From JAICYJ01 sp963797565 (GTDB taxonomy: Bacteria > Actinomycetota > Thermoleophilia > Gaiellales > JAICJC01), in contig CAWCPM010000011.1 in NCBI GenBank assembly GCA_963797565.1, positions 124,001-188,000 on the forward strand: a DNA stretch of 64,000 nt, read 5' to 3'. The first letter of the stretch is position 1. Each line of letters opens with the position of its first letter. The notes under the pieces were generated by a model. It was given only the letters and a program-made list of their open reading frames with translations. It searched no databases and was not told the DNA's origin. Positions 36,964 through 46,284 of the stretch are shown in pieces. Both the position numbers and the translations under genes were made by a program.

Positions 36964-38238
36964 ATGAGACGTCTAGCGCTGCTGGCGGCCGCGTTCGGGC
37001 TGCTGGCGACGATCGGCTCGACGGGCGCGAGCGCCGCCGGGCACCCTGACCGGCTCGGCCAGGCGCGTGCCTGCACAACGGGGCAGCTGCGGTGCGGCGC
37101 GATCGTGGTCACGCGCGGGGGCAGGCCGCTGCGCGCGGCGACACCGGCCGCGCTGCCCGCCGGCTTCGGCCCGGCCGACTACCACAAGGCCTACGCCCTG
37201 CCGACCACCGCCGCGAAGGTGCAGACCGTTGCGATCGTGGACGCCTACGACGACGCCACCATCTACAACGACCTCACCAGGTATTCGACGACCTTCGGAC
37301 TCCCGGTGCTGCCCAAGTGCGGTACCGGGGTGACGGGAGCCTGTTTCAAGAAGACGAACCTGGGGGCGGCGGCGGGGTCGGCGGTGTCACACGGCTGGGA
37401 CATCGAGATCGCGCTCGACGTCGAGACCGTGCACGCGATCTGCCAGAACTGCAAGATCGTGCTGGTGGAGGCCAAGAACCCCGCGTTCGCAAACATCGCG
37501 ACCGCGGAGAACACGGCGGCGACAGGCGGCATCGGTGATCTCGAACAGCTTCTACTCCTACGGAGCAGACGGCGCGATCGGGAACCCGTCCGACGCCGCC
37601 TTCAACCATCCCAAGAAGGCGATCGTGGTGTCGGCGGGCGACGACGGCTACGGCGTCGGCTATCCGGCCTCGCTGAACACGGTGATCGCCGTCGGCGGGA
37701 CGCGGCTGACCCTGAACGCGTCGGGCGGCTACGGCAGCGAGCGCGCGTGGGGGCCGGACGGTACGAATGCCTGGGGCACCGGCTCCGGCTGCTCCACGGG
37801 GGTGGTCGGCCACAGCATGGGCGTGCTTCCCGGAGCCGGCCAAGCCGTTCCAGACCGCCGCGGCCGGGTGGGCCAGCACCCACTGCGGGACGTTCCGCGG
37901 CGACAACGACGTCGCGGCCAACGCCGACCCGAACAGCGGCTCGGCCATCTACGTCGGCTCGAGAGGCGCGTTCCTCCAGGTCGGGGGCACCAGCCTGGCG
38001 GCACCGCTGATCGCCGCCGTCTTCGCCCTGAAGGGGAACGCGACCACCACCAGCTACCCCGCATCCCTGCTCTACGCGAAGCTCGGCACCTCGTCATTCC
38101 ACGACGTCAAGACCGGCACGGACGACGCCGGGAACTGGCCGCTGGCCTGCCCCGCGGGCACGACCCAGTGCGTCGCGGCGTCCGGGATACGACCTGCCCA
38201 CGGGCGTGGGCACGCCGAAGGGGCTGGGCGGCTTCTAG
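36964..38238 (+). CDS. Secreted S53 (sedolisin-type) serine-carboxyl protease, frame broken three times
   Basis: A signal peptide (LALLAAAFGLLATIGSTGASA), a short pro-region and a protease core spread over four consecutive frame segments. The Glu/Asp pair sits in HGWDIEIALDVE, the oxyanion Asp in VVSAGDDGYG and the nucleophile Ser in VGGTSLAAP; the end is GYDLPTGVGTPKGLGGF. Each break is repaired by dropping one G (37528-37529, 37798-37802, 38184-38186), giving 423 aa. All catalytic residues are kept, which argues against long decay. GGAGGAGGG precedes the ATG. It is probably secreted to digest extracellular protein. Confidence 0.8.
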
Positions 38239-38245
38239 ACGACCG

Positions 38246-38656
38246 CTACAGCTCGAACCGCGCGGCCTCGGCCAGCTCCATGTAGGCGTCCAGCTCGTCG
38301 GGCTTGGTGCGCTCGATCCCGTTCAGGGTGATCTGCAGCTGCAGGCCCAGCACGCGGCAGGGCATGTCGCTCGGGCAGCCGGGTACGGCCATGGTGAACT
38401 CCACGAGGTCGCGGCCGCTGTTCTCCCCCACCACCCGGTATGTCCAGCGCAGCCTGCCGTCGCGGCTCTCGACCTGCCAGCCGAAAACGAGCAGCCGCTC
38501 GCCGGCCCGCTCGGCGTCGGTCACCGGCGAGTCGATGAGGCCGCGGATGATGCGGGTGACGGTGCCGTCTCCTGCCGCATTTCCCCTGTGTGCCTCGATC
38601 AGAGCGGGCAACAGCAGCGGCTCGTGTGCGTGAATCGGTTCGTTGTCCTGTGCCAT
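38246..38656 (-). CDS. Hypothetical protein, 136 aa
   Basis: A soluble acidic protein that I do not recognise. The middle is beta-rich (GERLLVFGWQVESRDGRLRW, then TYRVVGENSGRDLVEFTM), and the C-terminal part is helical (ERTKPDELDAYMELAEAARF). Two Cys (GCPSDMPC) lie close together in a possible loop. It is convergent with the protease gene (7 bp apart) and divergent from the hydrolase gene. Confidence 0.6.
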   Translation of the reverse strand: MAQDNEPIHAHEPLLLPALIEAHRGNAAGDGTVTRIIRGLIDSPVTDAERAGERLLVFGWQVESRDGRLRWTYRVVGENSGRDLVEFTMAVPGCPSDMPCRVLGLQLQITLNGIERTKPDELDAYMELAEAARFEL

Positions 38657-38780
38657 GGGAGTCGTTCACCACGAAGGGTGCACATCCACCGTACGCACGA
38701 AGCCGGGGTTTGACCACCCCCTTGAAGGTGGAATCGATCCAACCTGCGGTGAGAGACGAATCGATAGCATCGCAGCGACC

Positions 38781-39479
38781 GTGACGACAACCGACGCCAC
38801 GTCTCCCGCGCTCGTGACGCTGTCCCCTCGTGGCCCGGTGCGTGGGGTCGCCCTGCTCGCGCACGGCGGCCGCAGCACCAGCACCCGCAGGGCATCGCGG
38901 ATCGACGCAGCCGCGCTGCGCATGTACCCGTTCCTGTTCGACCTGCACCGGGCCGGCCGCGACTCCGGCCTGGCTGCGGTCCAGCTCCGCTACCGCGTGC
39001 GTGGCTACAACGAGGGCGATCCCGTCGCCGATGTGGAGTGGGCGTTGTCTGAGATCGCGCGCCGCCACGGCGACGTCCCGGTCTGCCTGGTCGGCCACTC
39101 GATGGGCGCACGCAGCGTGCTCCGCTGCGCTGGGCACGACAGCGTGCGCGCCGTGGTGGCGCTCGCACCCTGGCTGCCGCCCGGCGAGCCGACCGTCCAG
39201 CTGGCCGGCCGCACGGTCGTGATGGCGCACGGCACCCGCGACCGCACGACCAGCCCCGCCCGCTCGCTGGCATACGCGCTCGCGGCGCGCGAGGTCTGCG
39301 ACCGCCTGTGCCGGTTCGAGGTCGCGGGCTCGGGCCACGCCATGCTGGAGCGCGGCCGCACCTGGCAGCGTCTGGTACGGCGAGCGGTACCGGCGGCGCT
39401 CGAGCTGGGCCCCTGGGACGAGCGCCTGCTGGAGGCGTTCGCGCTGCCCTCACCGGCCGGCTGCCGGGTGCCGCTGTGA
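38781..39479 (+). CDS. Alpha/beta hydrolase family protein
   Basis: A cytoplasmic hydrolase (232 aa). The oxyanion region is GVALLAHGGRSTS, the nucleophile Ser lies in CLVGHSMGARSVL (GHSMG), the acid is in AHGTRDRTTSP and the His in GSGHAMLERG. The GTG at 38781 is 10 nt after a TAGCAT box; the open frame extends upstream without a ribosome binding site. The substrate is unknown. Confidence 0.82.
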   Translation: MTTTDATSPALVTLSPRGPVRGVALLAHGGRSTSTRRASRIDAAALRMYPFLFDLHRAGRDSGLAAVQLRYRVRGYNEGDPVADVEWALSEIARRHGDVPVCLVGHSMGARSVLRCAGHDSVRAVVALAPWLPPGEPTVQLAGRTVVMAHGTRDRTTSPARSLAYALAAREVCDRLCRFEVAGSGHAMLERGRTWQRLVRRAVPAALELGPWDERLLEAFALPSPAGCRVPL

Positions 39480-39549
39480 GCCCTGCAGCGAGGCCGTGTC
39501 CCGCCAGACAACGAGCCGGCATCTGAGCCAGCGGGCGACACCGCCGCTC

Positions 39550-39555
39550 TAGACT
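39550..39555 (+). promoter_or_regulatory. -10 box of leuC
   Basis: TAGACT ends 6 nt before the leuC ATG, with no ribosome binding site. The leuCD unit therefore seems to have its own leaderless promoter, separate from the attenuated leuA operon. Confidence 0.5.
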
Positions 39556-39561
39556 GCAGGC

Positions 39562-40914
39562 ATGGCCGCCCGCAGCATGTTCGAGAAGGTCTGGGACGAT
39601 CACGTCGTCGGCGACGGGCTGCTGTTCATCGACCTGCACCTGGTGCACGAGGTGACCAGCCCGCAGGCATTCGACGGGCTGCGCCTGGCCGGACGGCGGG
39701 TGCGGCGCCCCGACCGCACGCTGGCAACGGCCGACCACAACGTGCCCACGGGCCGCGACCAGCCCGACCAGCTGTCGCAGGCGCAGCTCGATGCGCTCAG
39801 CCGCAACTGCGAGGAGTTCGGCGTGCCGCTGTACGGCCTCGGCCACCGCCGACAGGGCATCGTGCACGTGATCGGCCCGGAGCTGGGCGTGACCCAGCCC
39901 GGCATGACCATCGTCTGCGGCGACTCCCACACCTCCACCCACGGCGCCTTCGGCGCGCTGGCGTTCGGCATCGGCACGAGCGAGGTCGAGCACGTGCTGG
40001 CCACCCAGACGGTGCCGCAGTCGCGCCCCCAGACGATGCTGATCTCGTATCAGGGAAGCCTCGGCGTGGGCTGCACGGCCAAGGACCTGATCCTGGGCAC
40101 GATCGCCCAGATCGGCACCGACGGGGCCACGGGCCACGCCGTCGAGTACGCCGGCGAGGCGATCGCGGCGCTATCGATGGAGGGGCGCATGACCGTCGCC
40201 AACATGTCGATCGAGGCGGGCGCACGGGCCGGCATGATCGCCCCCGACGACACCACCTTCGCCTACATGGAGGGCCGGCCGGGGGTGCCGGCCGACTTCG
40301 CAGAGGCGGTCGAGCGCTGGCGCGGCCTGGCCACCGACGAGGGAGCGAGCTTCGACGCGACGGTGGTGGTGGACGTGCCGGCGCTGGCGCCGCAGGTGTC
40401 GTGGGGCACGAACCCGGGCCAGGTGGCGCCGATCACCGGCGCCGTGCCGGAGCCGGCCGACGAGTCGGACGAGCGTGCTCTGACCTACATGGACCTGCGG
40501 CCGGGCACGCCGATGAGCGAGATCGCGGTCGACCGGGTGTTCCTGGGCTCGTGCACGAACGCCCGCATCGAGGATCTGCGCGCGGCCGCCGCGATCGTGC
40601 GCGGCCGGCGGGTGGCGTCGACGGTGCAGGCGATGGTCGTCCCCGGATCCGTGATGGTTAAAGCTCAGGCTGAGCGTGAGGGTCTGGACGAGGTGTTCAG
40701 GGCGGCCGGGTTCGACTGGCGCGGCGCCGGCTGCTCGATGTGCCTGGGCATGAACCCGGACACGCTGGCCCCCGGCGAGCGCTGCGCGTCCACGTCCAAC
40801 CGCAACTTCGAGGGACGCCAGGGGCGCGGCGGCCGCACGCACCTGCTGTCCCCCGCGATGGCGGCGGCCGCGGCCGTGACCGGGCGCCTGACCGACGTGC
40901 GGGAGCTGGTGTGA
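39562..40914 (+). CDS. leuC: 3-isopropylmalate dehydratase, large subunit
   Basis: The aconitase-type [4Fe-4S] subunit (450 aa) that isomerises 2- to 3-isopropylmalate with LeuD. Cluster cysteines are visible in VFLGSCTNARIEDL and in GCSMCLGMNPD; the substrate region is CGDSHTSTHGAFGALAFGIG and ASTSNRNFEGRQGRGGRTHL. It overlaps leuD by 4 nt (GTGA). It is about 5 kb from the leuAB-ilvBNC operon and has its own promoter-like box. Confidence 0.96.
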   Translation: MAARSMFEKVWDDHVVGDGLLFIDLHLVHEVTSPQAFDGLRLAGRRVRRPDRTLATADHNVPTGRDQPDQLSQAQLDALSRNCEEFGVPLYGLGHRRQGIVHVIGPELGVTQPGMTIVCGDSHTSTHGAFGALAFGIGTSEVEHVLATQTVPQSRPQTMLISYQGSLGVGCTAKDLILGTIAQIGTDGATGHAVEYAGEAIAALSMEGRMTVANMSIEAGARAGMIAPDDTTFAYMEGRPGVPADFAEAVERWRGLATDEGASFDATVVVDVPALAPQVSWGTNPGQVAPITGAVPEPADESDERALTYMDLRPGTPMSEIAVDRVFLGSCTNARIEDLRAAAAIVRGRRVASTVQAMVVPGSVMVKAQAEREGLDEVFRAAGFDWRGAGCSMCLGMNPDTLAPGERCASTSNRNFEGRQGRGGRTHLLSPAMAAAAAVTGRLTDVRELV

Positions 40915-41495
40915 AGCCGGTGACCGTGATCTCGGGGAAGGTGGCGGCGCTCGACCGCGCCAACGTCGACACCGACCAGATCATCCCCAAGCAGTTCCTG
41001 AAGCGGGTCGAGCGCAGCGGCTTCGGCGAGTTCCTGTTCTGGGACTGGTTCCGCCAGCCCGGCTTCCCGCTGAACCGGATCGAGTTCCACGGCGCGCCGA
41101 TCCTGGCGGCGGGCCGCAACTTCGGGTCGGGCAGCTCTCGCGAGCACGCGCCCTGGGCGCTGCAGGACTACGGCTACGAGGCGATCGTGGCGCCCAGCTT
41201 CTCGGACATCTTCTACTCCAACTGCACGAAGATCGGGCTGCTGCCGGTGGAGCTGCCGGAGGCGGACGTGCGTGAGCTGATCGACAGCGCGCCGGAGCCG
41301 GCCACGATCGACCTGGAGGCGCAGACGGTGACCTTGCCGTCCGGCCGGGCCAGCCGCTTCGAGATCGATGCCGAGATCAAGGAGCGGCTGCTGAACGGCT
41401 GGGACGAGATCGCGCTGACCGAGAACCGCGTGGACGAGATCGAGCGCTACGAGGCCACGCGTGAGCGCGTGGGACCGGACACGCTGACGCTCTGA
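40911..41495 (+). CDS. leuD: 3-isopropylmalate dehydratase, small subunit
   Basis: A swivelling-domain subunit (194 aa) with the family segments ANVDTDQIIPKQFLKRVERS, GRNFGSGSSREHAPWAL and SFSDIFYSNCTKIGLLPV. The GTG start overlaps the leuC stop, which couples expression of the two subunits. A 51-bp gap follows before the transhydrogenase genes. Confidence 0.95.
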   Translation: MKPVTVISGKVAALDRANVDTDQIIPKQFLKRVERSGFGEFLFWDWFRQPGFPLNRIEFHGAPILAAGRNFGSGSSREHAPWALQDYGYEAIVAPSFSDIFYSNCTKIGLLPVELPEADVRELIDSAPEPATIDLEAQTVTLPSGRASRFEIDAEIKERLLNGWDEIALTENRVDEIERYEATRERVGPDTLTL

Positions 41496-41533
41496 GCGGA
41501 GCGGTTCCTGCTGGCGCCGGCGTCGCCCGCCAG

Positions 41534-41539
41534 TAGTAT
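41534..41539 (+). promoter_or_regulatory. -10 box of the transhydrogenase operon
   Basis: TAGTAT ends 7 nt before the pntAA ATG. No ribosome binding site is present, so the mRNA is probably leaderless. Confidence 0.5.
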
Positions 41540-41546
41540 CGCGCCG

Positions 41547-42677
41547 ATGCGAATCGGTGTCCCCTCCGAGCACGGCCAGATCGAGCGTCGCGTGGCGCTC
41601 ACGCCCGACGCGGTGGCGCGCCTGCTGCCACTCGGCGTGGAGGTGCTGGTGCAGGCCGGCGCCGGCATCGCGGCGGCACTGCCCGACGGCGACTACACCG
41701 AGGCCGGCGCGCGGATCGTCCCGGACGGCGCCGCGCTGCTCGCCGAGTCCGACCTGTTGGTGATGGTGACGCGACCGCGCGAAGAGGACGTGCCGTCCCT
41801 CCGATCGGGCACCGCCCTGGTCGGAATGCTGCAGCCGCTGGTGAACCGCGAACTGGTGGACGCGCTGGTTACGGCCGGCGTCACGTCGTTCAGCCTGGAC
41901 GCGATCCCCCGCATCACCCGCTCGCAGTCGATGGACGCGCTGTCATCACAGGCAACGGTGTCCGGCTACAAGGCGGTGCTGATGTCGGCGGAGCTGCTGC
42001 CCAAGTTCTTCCCGATGCTGATGACAGCAGCCGGCACCGTGGCACCGGCCAAGGTGTTCGTGCTCGGCGCCGGGGTGGCCGGCCTGCAGGCGCTGGCCAC
42101 GGCCCGCCGGCTCGGCGCCGTCGTCTCGGCCTTCGACACGCGACCGGTCGTGCGCGAGCAGGTCGAGAGCCTGGGCGCCAGCTTCGTGGAGCTGCAGCTC
42201 GACGTCGAGGAGGGCGAGGACGCCCGCGGCTACGCCCGGGAGCTGAGCGAGGCCCAGTACGCCCAGCAGCAGGAGCTGGTGGCGCGCACGGTGGCCGACT
42301 CCGACGTGGTCATCACCACGGCCCTGATCCCGGGCCGGCCGGCGCCGCGCCTGATCACCGCCGCCAGCGTGGCGGCCATGCGGCCGGGTTCGGTGATCGT
42401 CGACCTGGCTGCCGAGGCGGGCGGCAACTGCGAGCTGACGGTGCCCGGCGAGGTGGCGGTGCGCGAAGGCGTGACCATCGTCGGCACGCTCAACCTGCCC
42501 TCCACCATGCCGCTGCACGCCAGCCAGATGTACGCCCGCAACATCACCAACCTGCTCGGCCTGATCATCGCCGACGGCGAGCTCAAGCTCGACTTCGAGG
42601 ACGAGATCGTGGCCGACGCATGCATCACCCACGAGGGCAGGATCGTCTCGCGCCTGCTGCAAGGAGCGTCCACATGA
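41547..42677 (+). CDS. pntAA: NAD(P) transhydrogenase, alpha subunit part 1
   Basis: The NAD(H)-binding dI subunit (376 aa) of the proton-translocating transhydrogenase. It starts with RIGVPSEHGQIERRVALTPD, then LDAIPRITRSQSMDALSSQA, and has the Rossmann motif VLGAGVAGLQALATARRLGA and the LIPGRPAP mobile loop. It overlaps the small membrane subunit by 4 nt (ATGA). The three-subunit split arrangement is common in actinobacteria and alphaproteobacteria. Confidence 0.94.
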   Translation: MRIGVPSEHGQIERRVALTPDAVARLLPLGVEVLVQAGAGIAAALPDGDYTEAGARIVPDGAALLAESDLLVMVTRPREEDVPSLRSGTALVGMLQPLVNRELVDALVTAGVTSFSLDAIPRITRSQSMDALSSQATVSGYKAVLMSAELLPKFFPMLMTAAGTVAPAKVFVLGAGVAGLQALATARRLGAVVSAFDTRPVVREQVESLGASFVELQLDVEEGEDARGYARELSEAQYAQQQELVARTVADSDVVITTALIPGRPAPRLITAASVAAMRPGSVIVDLAAEAGGNCELTVPGEVAVREGVTIVGTLNLPSTMPLHASQMYARNITNLLGLIIADGELKLDFEDEIVADACITHEGRIVSRLLQGAST

Positions 42678-42979
42678 CCCACGAGCTGGTGCTGCAGATC
42701 ACGGTGCTGGTGCTGGCCGCGTTCGTCGGCTTCGAGGTGATCTCGAAGGTGCCGACGACGCTGCACACACCGCTGATGTCGGGCACGAACGCGATCCACG
42801 GCATCGTGATCGTGGGCGCGATCATCGTGGTCGGCTCGACCAACTCGCTGCTGGTGGAGGTGCTGGGGACGATCGCCGTCGTCTTCGGCGCCATCAACGT
42901 AGCCGGCGGGTTCCTGGTCACCGACCGCATGCTGCACATGTTCAAGGCTCGGCCGCCGAGCAAGGACGGCGATGGATAG
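42674..42979 (+). CDS. pntAB: NAD(P) transhydrogenase, alpha subunit part 2 (membrane)
   Basis: A 101-aa membrane subunit with three hydrophobic helices (LQITVLVLAAFVGFEVI, THIGIVI-type segment around residues 38-58, and EVLGTIAVVFGAINVAGGF), forming part of the proton channel. The motif KVPTTLHTPLMSGTNAIHGI is diagnostic of the family. It overlaps pntB by 8 nt. Confidence 0.94.
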   Translation: MTHELVLQITVLVLAAFVGFEVISKVPTTLHTPLMSGTNAIHGIVIVGAIIVVGSTNSLLVEVLGTIAVVFGAINVAGGFLVTDRMLHMFKARPPSKDGDG

Positions 42980-44366
42980 GCGAAACGCGTTCGACCTGGC
43001 CTACCTGGCCTGCGCCTGCCTGTTCATCTTCGGGCTGAAGCAGCTGGCGTCGCCGCGCACGGCGGTGCGCGGCAACCAGGTCGCGGCCGGCGCGATGGGG
43101 GTCGTGATCGCCGTCACGCTGTGGGACTCGGGGTCCCACAACCTGGCCTGGATCATCGCCGGCATGGTGATCGGCGGCGCGATCGGCGTCTACTCCGCGC
43201 GCGCGGTCAAGATGACGGCGATGCCGCAGATGGTGGCGCTGTTCAACGGTGTGGGCGGCGGCGCGGCGGCGCTGATCGCCTTCAGCGAGTACCACATCGC
43301 CACCTCCTCGAGCCTGTCGCTGGCCAACGACGCAGTCACATCGACGCTGTTCTCGGCGATCGTTGGATCGGTCAGCTTTGCCGGGTCGATGGTCGCGTTC
43401 GGCAAGCTGCAGGAGCTGATCACGGGCAGCCCCGTCACGATGCCGGGCCAGAAGCTGGTGAACGCGGTGCTGTTCCTCGCGGTGCTGGGCCTGGCCGCCT
43501 CGCAGTACGTGGGCAGCCAGAGCGAGGGCGTGCTGGCGCTGGCCATGGTGCTGTCGCTGCTGCTGGGCGTGATCATGGTGATGGCGATCGGCGGCGCCGA
43601 CATGCCGGTGGTGATCTCGCTGCTGAACTCGTTCACCGGGCTGGCGGCGGCGGCCACCGGCTTCGTGCTGCACAACAACGCCCTGATCATCTCGGGTGCG
43701 CTGGTGGGCGCCTCGGGCATGATGCTGACGCGGATGATGGGCGCGGCCATGAACCGGTCGATCGCAAACGTCGTGTTCGGCGCCTTCGGCACCGGTGGCG
43801 GCGGCGAGGCGGCCGCGGTCGGCGCGTCCGGCGGCCAGGTGCGCGCGACCAGCCCCGACGACGTGGCCGTGATGCTGGCGTACGCGCGGCGGGTCGTGAT
43901 CGTGCCCGGCTACGGGCTGGCCGTGGCTCAGGCCCAGCACAACGTGCGCGAGCTGGCCGACCAGCTCGAGCGCCGCGGGGTCGACGTGCGCTACGCGATC
44001 CACCCGGTCGCGGGGCGCATGCCCGGCCACATGAACGTGCTGCTGGCCGAGGCGGACGTGCCCTACACACAGCTGTACGAGATGGACGACATCAACGACG
44101 AGTTCCCGCGTACCGACGTGTCGCTGGTGATCGGCGCGAACGACGTCGTCAACCCGGCGGCGAACAACACGCCGGGCAGCCCGATCTACGGCATGCCGGT
44201 GCTGAACGTCGACCGGTCGGCGGCCGTGGTGGTGCTGAAGCGCAGCATGAACACCGGCTTCGCGGGGATCGAGAACGAGCTGTTCTACGACCCCAAGACG
44301 ACCATGCTGTTCGGCGACGCGAAGGAGTCGATCATGAGCCTGATCAGCGCGGTCAAGGCGGTATGA
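42972..44366 (+). CDS. pntB: NAD(P) transhydrogenase, beta subunit
   Basis: A 464-aa subunit with about nine membrane helices followed by the NADP-binding dIII domain (about residues 290-464) with VVIVPGYGLAVAQAQH, YAIHPVAGRMPGHMNVLLAE and GANDVVNPAANN. The complete enzyme uses the proton gradient to make NADPH from NADH, which suits the NADPH need of ilvC and other biosynthesis. It overlaps the next gene by 4 nt (ATGA). Confidence 0.95.
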   Translation: MDRRNAFDLAYLACACLFIFGLKQLASPRTAVRGNQVAAGAMGVVIAVTLWDSGSHNLAWIIAGMVIGGAIGVYSARAVKMTAMPQMVALFNGVGGGAAALIAFSEYHIATSSSLSLANDAVTSTLFSAIVGSVSFAGSMVAFGKLQELITGSPVTMPGQKLVNAVLFLAVLGLAASQYVGSQSEGVLALAMVLSLLLGVIMVMAIGGADMPVVISLLNSFTGLAAAATGFVLHNNALIISGALVGASGMMLTRMMGAAMNRSIANVVFGAFGTGGGGEAAAVGASGGQVRATSPDDVAVMLAYARRVVIVPGYGLAVAQAQHNVRELADQLERRGVDVRYAIHPVAGRMPGHMNVLLAEADVPYTQLYEMDDINDEFPRTDVSLVIGANDVVNPAANNTPGSPIYGMPVLNVDRSAAVVVLKRSMNTGFAGIENELFYDPKTTMLFGDAKESIMSLISAVKAV

Positions 44367-45137
44367 GCGCCGCGGCCCGCGGTGAGCAGCTGCGCCGGCT
44401 GCACGACGACGGGCCGCTGCTGGTGATGGTGAACGTGTGGGACGCGGTCACCGCCAGGCTGGTGGCCGAGCTTCCCGGCTGCCGGGCGCTGGCGACGGCC
44501 AGCTATTCGATCGCCGAGGCCCATGGCTACCGCGACGGCGAGCAGATCCCGCGCGACCTGATGATCGACGCCGTGGCACGGATCGCAGCAGCGGTCGAGC
44601 TGCCGGTCAGCGCCGACCTCGAGGCCGGGTACGGCGACGTCGCGGAGACGGTGCGGCGCGCGATCGCGGCCGGGGCTGTCGGCGCGAACATCGAGGATCA
44701 GATGCGGCCGCTGCCGGAGGCGGCCGCGATGATGGCGGCGGCGGTGGCGGCGGCCGAGGGCGAAGGGCGTGCCGTTCGCACTGAACGCGCGCACCGACGC
44801 CTACCTGCGCGGCGGCGACCGCGACCGCGGCGAGCTGCTGGAGGATGCGGTTACCCGCGGCCGCGCGTTCCTGGACGCCGGCGCGACCTGCGTGTTCGTG
44901 CCAGGACGGCTGGAGGCCGCCGAGATCGAGGCGCTGGTCGCGGGCATCGGGGTGCGGAAGCTGAGCGTGCTGGCCGGGCCCGGCTTCCCGGCGGGATCCG
45001 AGCTGGAGGCGATGGGCGTGGCCCGCATCTCGTTCGGCCCCTGGACGCAGCGGCTGGCGCTGACCGCGCTGCTCGACGCGGGCGCCGATCTGCTGGCCGG
45101 CGGCTCGCTGCCCGACTGGGTGCGGCCGGTCGCCTGA
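44363..45137 (+). CDS. Isocitrate lyase/PEP mutase family protein, frame broken
   Basis: A TIM-barrel C-C or P-C bond enzyme of the carboxyvinyl-carboxyphosphonate phosphorylmutase / oxaloacetate decarboxylase type. It shows LVMVNVWDAVTARLVAEL, the metal-binding SADLEAGYGD and GANIEDQ, then after a frame change VPFALNARTDAYLRGG, GATCVFVPGRLEAAEI and LAGPGFPAG. The KKCGH motif of true isocitrate lyase is absent. Removing one G from 44758-44760 gives 257 aa with a smooth AAEAKGVPFALNAR join. It is coupled to pntB by ATGA; its substrate is unknown. Confidence 0.83.
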
Positions 45138-45142
45138 CGGGC

Positions 45143-45170
45143 GTCACGACGAGGTCACGGCCGCGTCACG
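45143..45170. repeat. Three GTCACG direct repeats with exact 11-bp spacing
   Basis: GTCACG occurs at 45143, 45154 and 45165, so it repeats once per DNA helical turn on one face. This is the layout of OmpR/PhoB-type operators. The site lies between two convergent genes, where no promoter is expected, and it touches the terminator hairpin at 45169. Confidence 0.55.
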
Positions 45171-45207
45171 GGTGATACGACGGTGCCCGGCACCTCTGTA
45201 TCACCCG
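45169..45207. terminator. Two-part bidirectional terminator
   Basis: An outer stem CGGGTGATAC (45169-45178) / GTATCACCCG (45198-45207) encloses an inner stem GGTGC / GCACC around 45182-45194. It lies between the convergent PEP-mutase-family and M20 peptidase genes and is symmetric, so it can serve both. Confidence 0.8.
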
Positions 45208-45213
45208 CTCCGC

Positions 45214-46284
45214 TCAGAGCTGCGTCAGCAGCGCGGACAACAGCTCGCTTCGCTGCTCGATCGAGCGCAGCGACACGCGCTCGTCGTCGGCGTGGGCGCC
45301 GACCCCGATCGGGCCCAGGCCGTCGATCACCGGCGCGCCTACCGCGGCCGCGAAGTTGCCGTCGGAGCCGCCGCCGGAGGCGTGCTCGGACAGCGGCTGG
45401 CCGAGCCCGGCCGCGATCTCGACCGCGCGCGCGGCCAGCTCGGCCGACTCGTCGCTGGGGATCATCGGCGGCCGCGTGATCCCGCCCGCGACCTCGATCG
45501 TCGCCCCCTCCCGCACCGGCCGCAGCCCGCGGATCGCCCGCTCCAGCTGCTGCTGCTCGGGCGCCGTCCAGGCGCGCGCGTCCACCCGCGCCCAGGCCTC
45601 GGCCGCGACCACGTTGTCACCGCTGCCACCACCTACCTGACCGACGTTCACCCGCACCCCGCGCTCGGCGTCGACCAGGCCGTCCAGCACCAGCGTCTGG
45701 TGGGCCAGCTCGGATACCGCCGAGATGCCACCGCCCTGGTGCCCCGCGTGCGCCGCCCGGCCGCGGATCCGCAGCTGGTAGCGGGCCAGCCCCGAGCGCC
45801 TGGTGGTGATGGTGCCGTCGCGCACCGGCGGCTCCACCACCAGCACCGCGTGGGCCTGCGCCGCGACCTCCTCCACCAGCGGCCTGCCGCTGGGGCTGCC
45901 GATCTCCTCGTCGGCGGTCAGCAGCACCGCCAGCGGCCGCGGCGGCGGCCCGGAGCGCCGGATCGCCTCCAGCATCACGACGATCCCGCCCTTCATGTCC
46001 AGCGCCCCCGGCCCGTGGGCCGCGTCCCCCGACACCGAGAACGGCATCCGCTGCAGCGTCCCCGCCGGCCAGACGGTGTCCATGTGGGCAACCAGCACGA
46101 TCGTCTCGCCCGCGCGCTGCTCGCCGAACCGTGCCAGCAGGTGCTCGCCGCGCGGCGACGCGTCGCCTCCCAGCGCCGTCAGCTCGGCCGCCAGGAAGGA
46201 GCGGATGTGGGACATCCGCGCGGCGTCACCGGTGGGACTCTCCATCTCCACCAGCCGCCGCAGCATGTCGACGGGGGCCATCAT
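45214..46284 (-). CDS. M20 family metallopeptidase (carboxypeptidase G2-like)
   Basis: A zinc peptidase (356 aa) of the ArgE/DapE/CPG2 type. Metal and catalytic residues are in VLVAHMDTVWPAG, HGPGALDMKGGIVVML and LLTADEEIGSPSG, with the lid-domain His in RGRAAHAGHQGGGISA and a C-terminal His in IGVGAHADDERV. It probably releases a C-terminal amino acid, such as glutamate, from small N-acyl or peptide substrates. It overlaps the upstream SNF2 helicase gene by 4 nt (ATGA). Confidence 0.9.
   Translation of the reverse strand: MMAPVDMLRRLVEMESPTGDAARMSHIRSFLAAELTALGGDASPRGEHLLARFGEQRAGETIVLVAHMDTVWPAGTLQRMPFSVSGDAAHGPGALDMKGGIVVMLEAIRRSGPPPRPLAVLLTADEEIGSPSGRPLVEEVAAQAHAVLVVEPPVRDGTITTRRSGLARYQLRIRGRAAHAGHQGGGISAVSELAHQTLVLDGLVDAERGVRVNVGQVGGGSGDNVVAAEAWARVDARAWTAPEQQQLERAIRGLRPVREGATIEVAGGITRPPMIPSDESAELAARAVEIAAGLGQPLSEHASGGGSDGNFAAAVGAPVIDGLGPIGVGAHADDERVSLRSIEQRSELLSALLTQL

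Noticed and set aside
37748..37802. Programmed frameshift site in the S53 protease gene
   Set aside because: There is no slippery heptamer with a following structure that is shared by all nine breaks, and three breaks in one gene make recoding implausible; sequencing insertion is simpler.
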